Below are positions 43,424-52,499 of a stretch of DNA of 64,000 nucleotides, in pieces. The first letter of the stretch is position 1; each line of letters opens with the position of its first letter. Source of the DNA: BOG-908 sp965199235 (GTDB lineage Bacteria; Pseudomonadota; Alphaproteobacteria; Acetobacterales; Acetobacteraceae); assembly GCA_965199235.1 (NCBI GenBank), contig CBDAQU010000002.1, forward strand, positions 2,790,001 through 2,854,000, in the 5' to 3' direction. Under the pieces are notes generated by a model, which ran no database searches, was not told the DNA's origin, and saw nothing but the letters and a program-made list of their open reading frames with translations. The translations under genes were made by a program, and so were the position numbers.

Positions 43424-44599
43424 ATGCACGAACCTGGTCTGTCTTCGCGACTGCTAAACGGCCCGCTCTCGGGCGTGGTCATTCTCGACCTCTCCCGTAT
43501 CCTGGCCGGCCCCTATTGCACGCTGCTGCTGCACGAGCAGGGGGCCAGGGTGATCAAGGTGGAGCCGCCGGGCGGCGACGATTCGCGCGCCTACGGGCCC
43601 TTCCAGGACGGGCAATCGCTGTATTTCGCCGCGGTGAACCGAGGCAAGGAGTCGATCGTCCTCGACCTCAAGCAGGAGGCCGACCGCGCGGTGTTCGAAC
43701 GGCTGCTGGCGGGCGCGGACGTCGTGGTGGAGAATTTCCGCCCGGGCACGATGGAGAAGCTCGGCCTCGGCTGGGACGTGCTGCATGGCCGCCACCCGAG
43801 GCTGATCTACGCCGCCGCCTCCGGCTTCGGCCATACCGGCCCTGACTCCAAGAAGCCCGCCTATGACATGGTGGTGCAGGGATTGGGCGGCATCCTCTCG
43901 GTAACAGGGCACCCTGGCCAGAAGCCGGCGCGCATCGGCGTTTCGGTGGGCGACCTCGGGGCTGGCATCTACACCGCACTCGGCATCTGCGCCGCCCTCT
44001 ACAACCGCGAGCGCACGGGAGAGGGCGCGAAGATCGACGTGTCCATGCTCGACTGCCAGCTCTCGCTGATGGAGAACCCGGCGATGCGCTACATGGCGAC
44101 CGGCGTGGTGCCGGGCCCGATGGGCGGCCGGCACGCGACGATCACCCCGTTCGCGATCTTCGAGACCGCCGACAAGCCGATCGTGATCGCCGCCGGCAAT
44201 GACGGATTGTTCGGGAGACTGTGCACGGCGCTGGGCCGGCCGGACTGGGCGGCCGACCCGGATCTCGCCACCAACGATCTGCGCCGCGCCGTGGCCGACG
44301 AGCTGGCCGCACGCATAGAGGCGGTGCTGGCGCAGCAGCCCGCCGCGCACTGGCTGGCCGCGCTGGATGCGGCGGGCGTGCCGGCCGGCCCGATCAACAC
44401 GGTGGCAGAGGCCTTGGCGCACCCCCAGGTGGCGGCACGGCACATGGTGGTGGAGGCGGGCGGCGTGCGCATGGTCGGCAACCCGGTCAAGGTGCAGCCC
44501 TTCGCCGAGAACGACAACGGCGTGCGCGCCCCGGCCCCGCATCTGGACGGGGACCGCGCGGCGCTGCTGGCGGAGTTCTGTTCAGCCGACGCCGGGTAG
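43424..44599 (+). CDS. CaiB/BaiF family CoA transferase
   Basis: Class III CoA transferase, 391 aa. It starts with LSGVVILDLSRILAGPYCT, the family N terminus. The catalytic Asp is in AYDMVVQGLGG, and TGPDSKKPAYD and RIGVSVGDLGAG are family-typical. ATG 43424 has AGGAG (43411-43415) 8 bp upstream. It is divergent from malonyl-CoA decarboxylase with 88 bp between the starts, so the two may share control. Malonate as acceptor is inferred; oxalate and carnitine enzymes have the same fold. Confidence 0.9.
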   Translation: MHEPGLSSRLLNGPLSGVVILDLSRILAGPYCTLLLHEQGARVIKVEPPGGDDSRAYGPFQDGQSLYFAAVNRGKESIVLDLKQEADRAVFERLLAGADVVVENFRPGTMEKLGLGWDVLHGRHPRLIYAAASGFGHTGPDSKKPAYDMVVQGLGGILSVTGHPGQKPARIGVSVGDLGAGIYTALGICAALYNRERTGEGAKIDVSMLDCQLSLMENPAMRYMATGVVPGPMGGRHATITPFAIFETADKPIVIAAGNDGLFGRLCTALGRPDWAADPDLATNDLRRAVADELAARIEAVLAQQPAAHWLAALDAAGVPAGPINTVAEALAHPQVAARHMVVEAGGVRMVGNPVKVQPFAENDNGVRAPAPHLDGDRAALLAEFCSADAG

Positions 44600-44717
44600 C
44601 GGGACGCGGAATGATGCGTCGCCTGTCTCGCGAGGGCGGGCGAAGGGCCGGACTCTTGGGCTGGTCTGCGTCCTTCGGGCATGGAGAGGGAAGTCGGACT
44701 GGGATCATATCGAACGG

Positions 44718-44764
44718 GGTCTGGGGCCGACTGGCCCCAGCGGGTCCAGGGCAGCGCCCTGGCC
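44718..44764. repeat. GC-rich two-hairpin repeat between convergent genes
   Basis: CTGGGGCC (44721-44728) pairs with GGCCCCAG (44733-44740), and CCAGGGC (44746-44752) pairs with GCCCTGG (44756-44762) around AGC. It lies immediately 3' of the minus-strand EEP gene and faces the CoA transferase end, a position suited to bidirectional termination. It is related to the block at 27091-27150. The 118 bp before it (44600-44717) hold no gene. Confidence 0.65.
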
Positions 44765-45646
44765 TTACGTAACGTCGAGTTTAACGCTGACGGGGCAGTG
44801 GTCGGAGAGATGCTGTTTCCAGCGCTCCTCGGTTTCTCGGTAGATTTGGACGCGGAGGCTGTCGGGCTGCACCCAGGCGCGGGCGGGGCCGCCGGCGAAG
44901 ATGTGGTCGATGAAGGGATCGCCGTCCCAGCAGGGGTTGGCGTGGCCTTCGGTGACGCGGGTGAGGGGGGCGGCCTGGGCGAGGGCGGCGCCGAGTTCCT
45001 CGGGGTCGTCCAGGACGCGGTTGAAATCGCCCATCAGCAGGAAGGGGACGCCTTCGCGCTGGCGGGCAGCCGCCCAGGCGGCCAACGGGGGGATCTGGGC
45101 GGCGAGCAGGGTGCACTGGGGGCGGTGGGAGGTGGCGAGGGGGTCAGTCTGGCAGCCGGTCTTGAGGTGCACGACCAGGATGCGGAGTTTCTGGTTGCCC
45201 GGGAGGGTGAGGGTGGCATCCAGCCCGTGGCGGAGGGGGAAGCGGGCTGCGGGTTCCACGTCCAGCGCCGTGTAGTCGGGGTTGCGGGTGACAAGAATGT
45301 CGCGTCGGACGGCGAGGCCGACGCGCTGGGTGACCCGCTCGTCGATGGTCAGGATGGTGTAGCGGGCGGGGTCGAAGATGCGGGCGGCGGTGTCCGGGCC
45401 GTCGACTTCCTGGAAGGCGACGACGTCGGCGTTCAGTTTGGTGGCGTAGGCGGCGAGTCGGTCGAAGTCTTCGGGGGCGCGGGTGTGGACGTCGGCGGGG
45501 AGGTTGGCTTCGGCGTGGCTTCGGATGGTGAGCCAGTTCAGGTTCCAGGTGGAAATCTTGAGGGTTTCGGTGTGGGCTTGGGACAGGTGCAGGAGCAACG
45601 CGCAGGTCAGCGCCACGACGCGACAGACGGACACGAAGCGGCTCAC
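44765..45646 (-). CDS. Secreted endonuclease/exonuclease/phosphatase (EEP) family protein
   Basis: A 293-aa EEP-fold protein with an N-terminal signal peptide (MSRFVSVCRVVALTCALLLH, cleavage after SQAHTE). All catalytic motifs are visible: STWNLNWL (Asn), AFQEVDG (Glu), MGDFNRVLDD (Asp, Asn), DHIFAGG and LSDHCPVSV (Asp-His). It should be an active metal-dependent nuclease or phosphodiesterase outside the cytoplasm. Start GTG 45646 overlaps the upstream stop (GTGA), so it is translated with the nuclease-helicase gene, although the two should act in different compartments. Confidence 0.88.
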   Translation of the reverse strand: MSRFVSVCRVVALTCALLLHLSQAHTETLKISTWNLNWLTIRSHAEANLPADVHTRAPEDFDRLAAYATKLNADVVAFQEVDGPDTAARIFDPARYTILTIDERVTQRVGLAVRRDILVTRNPDYTALDVEPAARFPLRHGLDATLTLPGNQKLRILVVHLKTGCQTDPLATSHRPQCTLLAAQIPPLAAWAAARQREGVPFLLMGDFNRVLDDPEELGAALAQAAPLTRVTEGHANPCWDGDPFIDHIFAGGPARAWVQPDSLRVQIYRETEERWKQHLSDHCPVSVKLDVT

Positions 45647-47649
45647 AACAGCAACTCCCGCGCGGCTGGCGTTGCTTCCGGCTTCACATCGGACAGGGTG
45701 CACGCGCCGCACGCCGCGAGGTAGCGGGCCACTCCGTCCAGCACGGCGGGGTCGCGCGTCCGGTCGGCCGGGTCGCCTTCCGGCACGAAGATCACCGTTT
45801 CGTAGCGCGCCCGGGTGAGCAGCACGCGGTAGGTGTTGACCTGGTTGGCGATGGCCTCGGCGCCGGCCGGGGTGGTCCAGCGCGTGCCGCGGAAGGCGCG
45901 GACGCGCCAGGCGGCGCGGCCGGGCTCGCGGACCAGGTCGCCGTCCCAGCACAGGCCGGCATGGTCGAGTTCCAGGCCTTGCGCGGAGAACTCGGTGGCG
46001 ACGACTTCCAGCGCGTCGGAGGCGCGCACGTCCGGCCAGCGGTCCAGGAACCAGCGTGCGACCGCGTTGGGGTCCATGTGGGGCAGTTCGGCGCCGAGGC
46101 CCGCGGCGCGCAGGCGGCGGGCGCCGGCGCTGGCCAGCAGGCCGCATCGCCGGCTGCCGCGGGCGGCCGCGCGCAGCCAGGCGCGCAGCGCGGGCAGGCT
46201 GCGGGTCAGCAGGAACGGCACCGGCCCGAGTTGCCGTGCGGCCTGCTCGCGCCCTGCGAGCACGTGGTCCACCCAGGCGGAGGCGGCGGTGCTGCGGACC
46301 TGCCGGACCGGCACGGCCAGATGGAGGTCCGGCAGGATGGTCAGGTTCGGCAGCGCGCCCAGGCGCTGTCGCGGATCGGCGGCGTCCAGCAGGTCGGGCG
46401 GGGCGCGCACGCGCCAGCCGGGCCGGGCGCGCAGGGCGGCCCCCCACTCGGCCAGACCGCCTTCGCCGTTGTGGATTTCCTGGCCGCTGCCGACCAGGCA
46501 GACCATCGCGGCAAAGCCCTGTTGGCGCGACATGATGTCGAGCAGCAGCGCGGGCTCGCTGTCGGTCAGCCGCACCGGGCGGTCGCGCGATTTGGCCAGC
46601 GCGTGCGCGCGCGACCAGCAGCGTTGCGCCTCGTCCACCACCACCGCCCGCTCGGCCGGAGTCTCGCCAGTGCTCAGATGGTGGTCGCGGAAGCGCGGCA
46701 GCGCCTGGATGGCGCCCTCCATCTGCTGGCGGGCGTTACGGCGGTTCTGGCCTTGCCCGATCGCGTCGCGGGCCAGCGCCTCGCGCAGCACGTGCACCAG
46801 GCTGGGGTTGCCGGTCAGGAACGTGGCGCGGGCTTCGCCGAAACAGGTGTTCAGGCCGCACAGGGTCTTGCCGGCGCCGGGGATGCCGGTGACGAACAGG
46901 GCGATTTTGGCGTCTTCGGCGCGGGCCTGGGCCAGCGCGGCCAGGATCGCGCCTGTGGTGCAGGTCAGGTTGGTGGAGTCCGCGCGGGCTGCGGCGATCT
47001 CGGCCGCGCCGTGCCGCGCGTACAGCATGCAGGCGGCTTCGATGATGGTCGGCACCGGGCGGTACGGGGCCGCCATCCAGGCCTCCTGGTCGAGCGGCGT
47101 CCGGGGCGCGGTTGTGGCCCTGGCGATGGCCTGCACGGTGGCGGCCAGCGTGGCGGCGCTCGCGTCGATCACCGGGGCCACGCAGTCCAGCAGCAGCGGC
47201 AGGGCGGTCTGGCGCGGGGAGGCGTGGGTGGCGACCAGGATCGGAATGATCGGGTGCGTCCGGCAGCCGGCGTGGAAGTCGCGCAGGTCCAGCGCGTAGT
47301 CCTCCGCCTGCTCGCGCGCGGCGGGGTCGCAGGTTTGCGCGCCTACCTTGAACTCCAGCACCAGGATCGCGGCGGAGGTCAGCACGATCGCGTCGGCGCG
47401 GCGGCCCAGGCGAAGCATCGGGTATTGCAGCATCACGTGCCAGTCCGGGTAGGGCTGAAGCGCGGTGCGCAGCAGGGCGATGCTGTCCTCCCACGCGCGC
47501 AACTGCTGGGCTTGGCTTGAGCGATAATGGCGCATCTGCGCCTGGACCAGCGCGCCGGTGATCGCATCGAGCGGCGTTGCGGTCAGCGCGCCGACCGAGC
47601 CGGACCAGAAAGACTGCAGGTTCGCGTCCACCTCGAAACGGTTAGGCAA
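45643..47649 (-). CDS. Nuclease-helicase protein (DUF2075-type ATPase, PD-(D/E)XK N-domain)
   Basis: About 668 aa. Near residues 84-102 the sequence RRADAIVLTSAAILVLEFKVG has the D...ExK pattern of PD-(D/E)XK nucleases. A superfamily-1-like motor follows: Walker A GIPGAGKT near 254, Walker B VVVDEAQRCW near 334, a segment like motif III (CLVGSGQEIHNGE) and motif VI VLLTRARYETVIF near 613. This is the DUF2075/COG3410 plan, whose functions are mostly unknown and which often sits with defence genes. The start is uncertain: TTG 47649 is used, GTG 47631 is possible, and longer versions would run into the divergent MFS gene. Confidence 0.8.
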   Translation of the reverse strand: MPNRFEVDANLQSFWSGSVGALTATPLDAITGALVQAQMRHYRSSQAQQLRAWEDSIALLRTALQPYPDWHVMLQYPMLRLGRRADAIVLTSAAILVLEFKVGAQTCDPAAREQAEDYALDLRDFHAGCRTHPIIPILVATHASPRQTALPLLLDCVAPVIDASAATLAATVQAIARATTAPRTPLDQEAWMAAPYRPVPTIIEAACMLYARHGAAEIAAARADSTNLTCTTGAILAALAQARAEDAKIALFVTGIPGAGKTLCGLNTCFGEARATFLTGNPSLVHVLREALARDAIGQGQNRRNARQQMEGAIQALPRFRDHHLSTGETPAERAVVVDEAQRCWSRAHALAKSRDRPVRLTDSEPALLLDIMSRQQGFAAMVCLVGSGQEIHNGEGGLAEWGAALRARPGWRVRAPPDLLDAADPRQRLGALPNLTILPDLHLAVPVRQVRSTAASAWVDHVLAGREQAARQLGPVPFLLTRSLPALRAWLRAAARGSRRCGLLASAGARRLRAAGLGAELPHMDPNAVARWFLDRWPDVRASDALEVVATEFSAQGLELDHAGLCWDGDLVREPGRAAWRVRAFRGTRWTTPAGAEAIANQVNTYRVLLTRARYETVIFVPEGDPADRTRDPAVLDGVARYLAACGACTLSDVKPEATPAARELLL

Positions 47650-47738
47650 TGAGCACGGTTGCAACCGCCTGGCAACCGTGATGAGTGGCGCGCCCTGCCC
47701 GGGCCGCAAGAAGCCTGGCGCCACGACAGGAAGCGCGC

Positions 47739-49154
47739 ATGCAGCCGATCGAGACCGACATTCCCGCCAGGCTGGACCGATTGCCGTGGAGCCGCTTCCA
47801 CCTGCTGATCGTTGTCGCACTCGGCATCACCTGGGTGCTGGACGGGCTGGAGGTGACCATCGTCGGCTCGATCGGGCCGATGCTGCAGGATCCTCGAACC
47901 CTGGGGCTGACGGCGCAGCAGATAGGGGGCATGGCGTCGGCCTATGTGGCCGGTGCTGTGGCCGGCGCGATCCTCTTCGGCTGGCTGACCGACCGTTACG
48001 GGCGGCGGCTGGTGTTCAACATCACGCTCGGGCTGTACGTGCTGGGCGTGCTGGCATCGGCCTGTGCTTGGGATTTCCGGAGTCTGGCCGTGTTCCGCGT
48101 GGTGACGGGCCTGGGTATCGGCGGCGAGTACGCGGCGATCAACTCGGCCATCGACGAGCTGATTCCCGCCAAGCTGCGCGGCCGTATCGATCTGGTGGTG
48201 AACGGCAGCTACTGGGGCGGCGCCGCCCTTGGTGCGGCCGCCTCCCTCGTGCTGCTCGGCGGCGGCGTGGTGTCGCCGCAACTGGGCTGGCGGCTGGGGT
48301 TCGGGGTGGGCGGCGTGTTGGGGCTGGGCGTGCTGCTGCTGCGGCGGTTCGTGCCGGAAAGCCCGCGCTGGCTGGTGACGCACGGTCGAAACGAGCAGGC
48401 GGAGCGGACGGTGGCCGAGGTGGAACGGCGCGTGCAGGAGACCGGTGGCGGCGCCTTGCCGCCGATCGAGGGCAAGCTGACCATCCACCCGCAGACATCG
48501 TTCGGTTTCGGGCTGATCTTCTCGGCCATGTTCGGCGCCTATAAATGGCGCAGCCTGTTGGCATTCACGCTGATGGCGGCGCAGGCTTTCCTGTTCAACG
48601 CAGTGTTCTTCACCTACGGGCTGGTGCTGACGCGCGCCTACCACGTGCCGGCACAGAACATCGGTGTTTACGTGCTGCCGCTGACGCTGGGCAATTTGAT
48701 GGGGCCGCTTCTTCTGGGGCACCTGTTCGACACGGTGGGGCGGCGGCGCATGATCGCCGGCACCTATGGCGTGTCGGGCGTCCTGATGGCGGCAACCGGC
48801 TGGGCGTTCCACGCCGGCATCTTGGACGCGTGGACGCAGACGGCATGCTGGGTCGGCGTGTTCTTCGTCGCCTCGGCCGCCGCGAGCTCGGCCTACCTGA
48901 CGGCCAGCGAAATCTTCCCGCTGGAGACACGCGCCTTGGCGATCGCGATGTTCTATGCGCTCGGCACCCTGGTGGGCGGGGTGGGCGCTCCCTGGCTGTT
49001 CGGCCAGCTGATAGAGATCAACGTTGGCGCCGTGGCCTGGGGCTACGAGGGTGCGGCGGCGCTGATGCTGGTGGCGGCGCTGGTCGAGATGCGGCTTGGC
49101 ATCGACGCGGAAGGCAGATCGCTCGAAAGCATCGCGCTGCCGCTGTCGGGGTGA
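47739..49154 (+). CDS. MFS transporter (sugar porter-like)
   Basis: A 471-aa, 12-helix carrier. It shows FGWLTDRYGRRLVFN after helix 2, GLGIGGEYAAINSAIDELIP in helix 4-5, PESPRWLV at the mid-loop start and TASEIFPLETRA in the second half, all typical of the metabolite:H+ symporter/sugar porter branch. ATG 47739 follows AGGAAG. It is divergent from the nuclease-helicase with an 89-bp gap. The substrate is unknown. Confidence 0.88.
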   Translation: MQPIETDIPARLDRLPWSRFHLLIVVALGITWVLDGLEVTIVGSIGPMLQDPRTLGLTAQQIGGMASAYVAGAVAGAILFGWLTDRYGRRLVFNITLGLYVLGVLASACAWDFRSLAVFRVVTGLGIGGEYAAINSAIDELIPAKLRGRIDLVVNGSYWGGAALGAAASLVLLGGGVVSPQLGWRLGFGVGGVLGLGVLLLRRFVPESPRWLVTHGRNEQAERTVAEVERRVQETGGGALPPIEGKLTIHPQTSFGFGLIFSAMFGAYKWRSLLAFTLMAAQAFLFNAVFFTYGLVLTRAYHVPAQNIGVYVLPLTLGNLMGPLLLGHLFDTVGRRRMIAGTYGVSGVLMAATGWAFHAGILDAWTQTACWVGVFFVASAAASSAYLTASEIFPLETRALAIAMFYALGTLVGGVGAPWLFGQLIEINVGAVAWGYEGAAALMLVAALVEMRLGIDAEGRSLESIALPLSG

Positions 49155-49175
49155 GCGGCCGGGCAGCAGACCCGT

Positions 49176-50420
49176 TCAAGGCAGCGCCTGACCCGGCCGG
49201 CCGAGCAGGTAGCCTTGCACGAGGTCGCAGCGCTGGTCGCGCAGAAAAGCGAGTTGCCGTTCGGTTTCGACGCCTTCCGCGCACAGCATCATGCCGAGGT
49301 CGTGGCCCAGCCGTATGACGGCCTTCACGATGGTCTCGGACCGGGCATTGGTGCCTAGACCCGCAACGAAGGCCTTGTCCATTTTCACCAGGTCGAACGG
49401 GAAAGCCTCCAAATAGCTCAGCGACGAGTAGCCCGTGCCGAAATCGTCCAGAGCAAGGTGGATGCCGAGTTCCTTGAGCTCTCGCATTTCCCGCAGCGCG
49501 CGGTCGGCATTCATCAGCACGCGTTCAGTCAGCTCGATCGTCAGACGGTCCGGCGACAAGCCAGTCTTGTCGAGGATCCGGGAGATTAGCCGGGGCAGCA
49601 TTGGCCGGGGCAGCCCGAACCAGCGCGTCGAAACATTGATCGACACTCTGCGGTGGTCGCGTCTGGCTGCCATCTCCGCGCACGCCGCCCACAGAACCGC
49701 TCTATCGATCTTGCTGATCATACCGGAGCTTTCGGCCAGCGGAATGAAGTCATCCGGCAACGTAGGAACGCCGTTGGCCCGGGTCCATCGTATCAGCGCT
49801 TCATGGCCGTAGGTTTCGAGGCTGTCCGTCCTCGTGATGGGCTGCCATTGCAGGGTGAACGGACTGTACGCAGCGGCACGGCGCAGCTCCTGCAGCAGCG
49901 TTTCGCGCGCGCTGGCGGCTGGACGCGCCAGGCGAACGATGCCCTGGAGAGTTTCGGCAAGCCCGCGAAGCACGGCCACTTGCGAGTCTGAGAAAGCGCC
50001 CGGCACCTTGTCCGTGACGAACAACGCGCCGACCGGCTGGCCATCGAGCAGCCGCACCGGCATGCCGGCATAGAACCGCAACGCAAACGTTCGTTCGACG
50101 ACCATCAGGCTGTCGATAAACCGCCGGTCAGCAAGCGTATCCTCGACGATGAGAGGGCGGTCGGGATGCAGTATGGCGTGAGCGCAGAAGGAGTCCTCTC
50201 GCGCTGTGCTCGTGGCCGGCATGTTGACCCCGCCGCGATGGATCTGCCGGTCGGATGTCACCAAGGAAAGCGCTCCCGACGGACGCCTGAGAACGCGCGT
50301 GGCGAGTTCCGTTATGAGCTTGATACGATAATCCTGTCTTCCCTCAAGCAAGCCGCTTCGAGACAGAGAGGATAAACGTTCGGCTTCATCGACAGGAAGC
50401 GCGGCCGCTGGCATGAACAT
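49176..50420 (-). CDS. GAF-EAL protein, probable cyclic-di-GMP phosphodiesterase
   Basis: A 414-aa cytoplasmic signalling protein. A GAF sensor domain covers about residues 20-165 (SFCAHAILHPDRPLIVEDTL is typical) and an EAL domain about 180-410. Catalytic residues for cyclic-di-GMP hydrolysis look complete: EALIRW, the Asn of INVSTRWFG, Glu of ELTERVL, DDFGTGYSS, KMDKAFV, AEGVET and VQGYLLGRP. The start is ATG 50420 or 50414; a TTG lies at 50426. A full CtrA-type site sits 30 bp upstream. Confidence 0.9.
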   Translation of the reverse strand: MFMPAAALPVDEAERLSSLSRSGLLEGRQDYRIKLITELATRVLRRPSGALSLVTSDRQIHRGGVNMPATSTAREDSFCAHAILHPDRPLIVEDTLADRRFIDSLMVVERTFALRFYAGMPVRLLDGQPVGALFVTDKVPGAFSDSQVAVLRGLAETLQGIVRLARPAASARETLLQELRRAAAYSPFTLQWQPITRTDSLETYGHEALIRWTRANGVPTLPDDFIPLAESSGMISKIDRAVLWAACAEMAARRDHRRVSINVSTRWFGLPRPMLPRLISRILDKTGLSPDRLTIELTERVLMNADRALREMRELKELGIHLALDDFGTGYSSLSYLEAFPFDLVKMDKAFVAGLGTNARSETIVKAVIRLGHDLGMMLCAEGVETERQLAFLRDQRCDLVQGYLLGRPGQALP

Positions 50421-50449
50421 CCCCAATCCGTGGTTCGGTCAGGCAATCG

Positions 50450-50464
50450 TTAACGTATCATTAA
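50450..50464 (-). promoter_or_regulatory. CtrA-type binding site upstream of the GAF-EAL gene
   Basis: TTAA (50450-50453), seven bases, then TTAA (50461-50464) matches the TTAA-N7-TTAA consensus of the alphaproteobacterial regulator CtrA. It lies in a clearly AT-rich 110-bp gap, 30 bp before the start codon. In Rhodospirillales CtrA commonly controls motility and cyclic-di-GMP genes, which fits. Confidence 0.5.
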
Positions 50465-50530
50465 GAATTTGTCTGAAGTTAACTCGGGTCGTAATGGTTA
50501 ATTCACAAGACCGTTGCTGGAATAAATAAG

Positions 50531-51751
50531 TTAGATACGCACCACGCTGTACGATGTTGCCAAAGCGTGCTCGATATCGGCAGCATGCGAGGGGTCGCGC
50601 GCCTCCACCATCACCTCAAGCTGCGCCGATTGAACGCTTGGCGACGCGAACAGGCGTTGGTGGCTGACCTCGATGATGTTGCCGCCGGAGACGCCGATCT
50701 TTGCGGCAATGTCAGCGAGAACGCCTGGTCGGTCCGGAATCTCCATCCGCAGGCGCAGCAAGCGACCATCCCGCAGTAGCCCACGCAGCAGCACGTTCGC
50801 CATGATACGTACGTCTATGTTGCCGCCGCAGACCGGCATGCCAACCTGTTTGCCTGCGAAACGGCTTCGATGCGCTAGCAGACCGGCAAGTGCCGCGGCG
50901 CCCGCGCCTTCGGCCACCACCTTCGCACCTTCGGCCAGCATGGATATCGCATCCTCGACGCTGCGTTCGGAGGCGACCAAAACTTCGCTGACGTGGGCGG
51001 CGATGATCTTGCGCGTCTCGAACCCCACGTCGCGCACCGCGATGCCCTCCGCGATCGTCGCACCGCCGATCTCGTGCGAGGGCGCGCCCATGCGCTGCGC
51101 CAATGCGGAATAAGGCGCCACCTGCACGCCGATCACCTCTGTCCGCGGGCTGAGCCCGGCCATCACCACCGCGCATCCGCTGATCAGCCCGCCGCCGCCG
51201 ATGGGGACCAGCAAAACGTCCAGCGCCGGCCCGTCCTCGACCATCTCCAGCGCCAGCGTGCCCTGGCCTGCCATCACAGCGTAGTCGTCATAGGGGCTGA
51301 TGAAGATCATGCCCTCGTGCTCGGCGAGGCGGGCGGCGTGGGCGGCCGCTTCTGCCAGCGTGTCGCCATGCAGCACCACGCGCGCGCCCCAGGCGGCGGT
51401 GCCGCTGATCTTGGCCAGCGGCGTGAACAGCGGCATCACGATGGTCGAGGCGACGCCGTGCAACGTCGCGTGCCGGGCAACTCCTTGGGCATGGTTGCCC
51501 GCCGACATCGCGACCACGCCGCGCTGCCGCTCCCCTGGCGTGAGCAAGGCCAGCCGGTTGGCAGCACCTCGTTCCTTGAAGGAGCCCACCGCCTGAAGGT
51601 TGTCCAGCTTCAGCGTGATCTCGGCGCCGGTCCGGCGGGAAAGGATGGCCGACGGCACCGTAGGGGTGCGCAGGATGCGGCCCTGGATGCGCGCCGCCGC
51701 GGCGCGCACGTCCGACAGGGTCAAGGCGAGGGTGGCGGCGCGTGCGTCCAT
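50531..51751 (-). CDS. ilvA: Threonine ammonia-lyase with ACT domain
   Basis: PLP enzyme converting threonine to 2-oxobutyrate and ammonia, 406 aa. The PLP lysine is in GSFKERGA, the phosphate-binding glycine loop is PIGGGGLISG, and a single C-terminal ACT domain (about 330-405, EIPDRPGVLADIAAKIG) gives the shorter, TdcB/IlvA2-like form. The biosynthetic E. coli IlvA is longer with two ACT-like units. Either a biosynthetic or a catabolic role is possible; 2-oxobutyrate breakdown would feed propionyl-CoA into the prp pathway. Confidence 0.92.
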   Translation of the reverse strand: MDARAATLALTLSDVRAAAARIQGRILRTPTVPSAILSRRTGAEITLKLDNLQAVGSFKERGAANRLALLTPGERQRGVVAMSAGNHAQGVARHATLHGVASTIVMPLFTPLAKISGTAAWGARVVLHGDTLAEAAAHAARLAEHEGMIFISPYDDYAVMAGQGTLALEMVEDGPALDVLLVPIGGGGLISGCAVVMAGLSPRTEVIGVQVAPYSALAQRMGAPSHEIGGATIAEGIAVRDVGFETRKIIAAHVSEVLVASERSVEDAISMLAEGAKVVAEGAGAAALAGLLAHRSRFAGKQVGMPVCGGNIDVRIMANVLLRGLLRDGRLLRLRMEIPDRPGVLADIAAKIGVSGGNIIEVSHQRLFASPSVQSAQLEVMVEARDPSHAADIEHALATSYSVVRI

Positions 51752-51806
51752 GCCGTGCTCCTCGAGGCGCGAGTGACGGGGTAGCTTCGCTAACCCATCC
51801 GACGGT

Positions 51807-52280
51807 TCAGGCGAACTTGAAGTTGAGGATTTCGTAGCTTCGGTCGCCGCCCGGGGCGGGGACGGAGATGGTGTCCCCCTTCTTCTTGCCGATCAGGCTT
51901 TTGGCCAGCGGCGAGGAGATCGACAGGCGTTTGAGCTTGATGTCGGCCTCGTACACGCCGACGATCTGGTAGGTGGCCTCCTTCTCCGTCTCCTCGTCCA
52001 GAAGCGTCACTTCTGCGCCGAACTTTATGCTGTCGCCTGACAGCGAGGCGGGGTCGATGACCTCTGCCGCACCCACCACCTCCTCAAGCTCCTGGATGCG
52101 GCCTTCGATGAAACTCTGGCGCTCTCGGGCCGCGTGGTACTCGGCGTTTTCCGACAGGTCGCCGTGGCTGCGCGCCTCTGCGATGGCCGCGATGATGCCG
52201 GGCCGCTCTACGCTTTTCAGGGTCCGCAGCTCGTCTTCGAGACGCTGCAGGCCATGTGCGGTCATCGGGAATTTCTGCAA
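51807..52280 (-). CDS. greA: Transcription elongation factor GreA
   Basis: Rescues backtracked RNA polymerase, 157 aa. The N-terminal coiled coil carries the acidic tip motif GDLSENAEYHAARE, and the C-terminal FKBP-like domain ends SYEILNFKFA. The start TTG 52280 gives the standard N terminus (QKFPMTAHGLQRLEDEL) and the normal length; the internal ATG 52265 would remove five conserved residues. greA downstream of carB is common in this class, although two small genes lie between here. Confidence 0.95.
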   Translation of the reverse strand: MQKFPMTAHGLQRLEDELRTLKSVERPGIIAAIAEARSHGDLSENAEYHAARERQSFIEGRIQELEEVVGAAEVIDPASLSGDSIKFGAEVTLLDEETEKEATYQIVGVYEADIKLKRLSISSPLAKSLIGKKKGDTISVPAPGGDRSYEILNFKFA

Positions 52281-52499
52281 AGGGCCGTATCCTAAGAAGC
52301 CGGCCGGCGCGGCACGAAGGCCGCCCAGCTCGTATGGTGAGCACGCTTGTGTCGAGCCGAAGCCGGGCGCACGGTGCGCCACTGCAAGGCGGCATCTACC
52401 TTACGGGACTAGCCAGAGCTTGCAAGGTGGCCATTCACTGGAGCCGGTTTGCGTCGGTGGGCCCTGGTTGCAGCTTTCACGCCGTCCGAAGAGTTCCCG

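Noticed and set aside
44681..45724. Gly/Val-rich 347-residue plus-strand frame opposite the EEP gene
   Set aside because: The minus-strand frame has all EEP catalytic motifs and a signal peptide; the Gly-rich frame is its complement.
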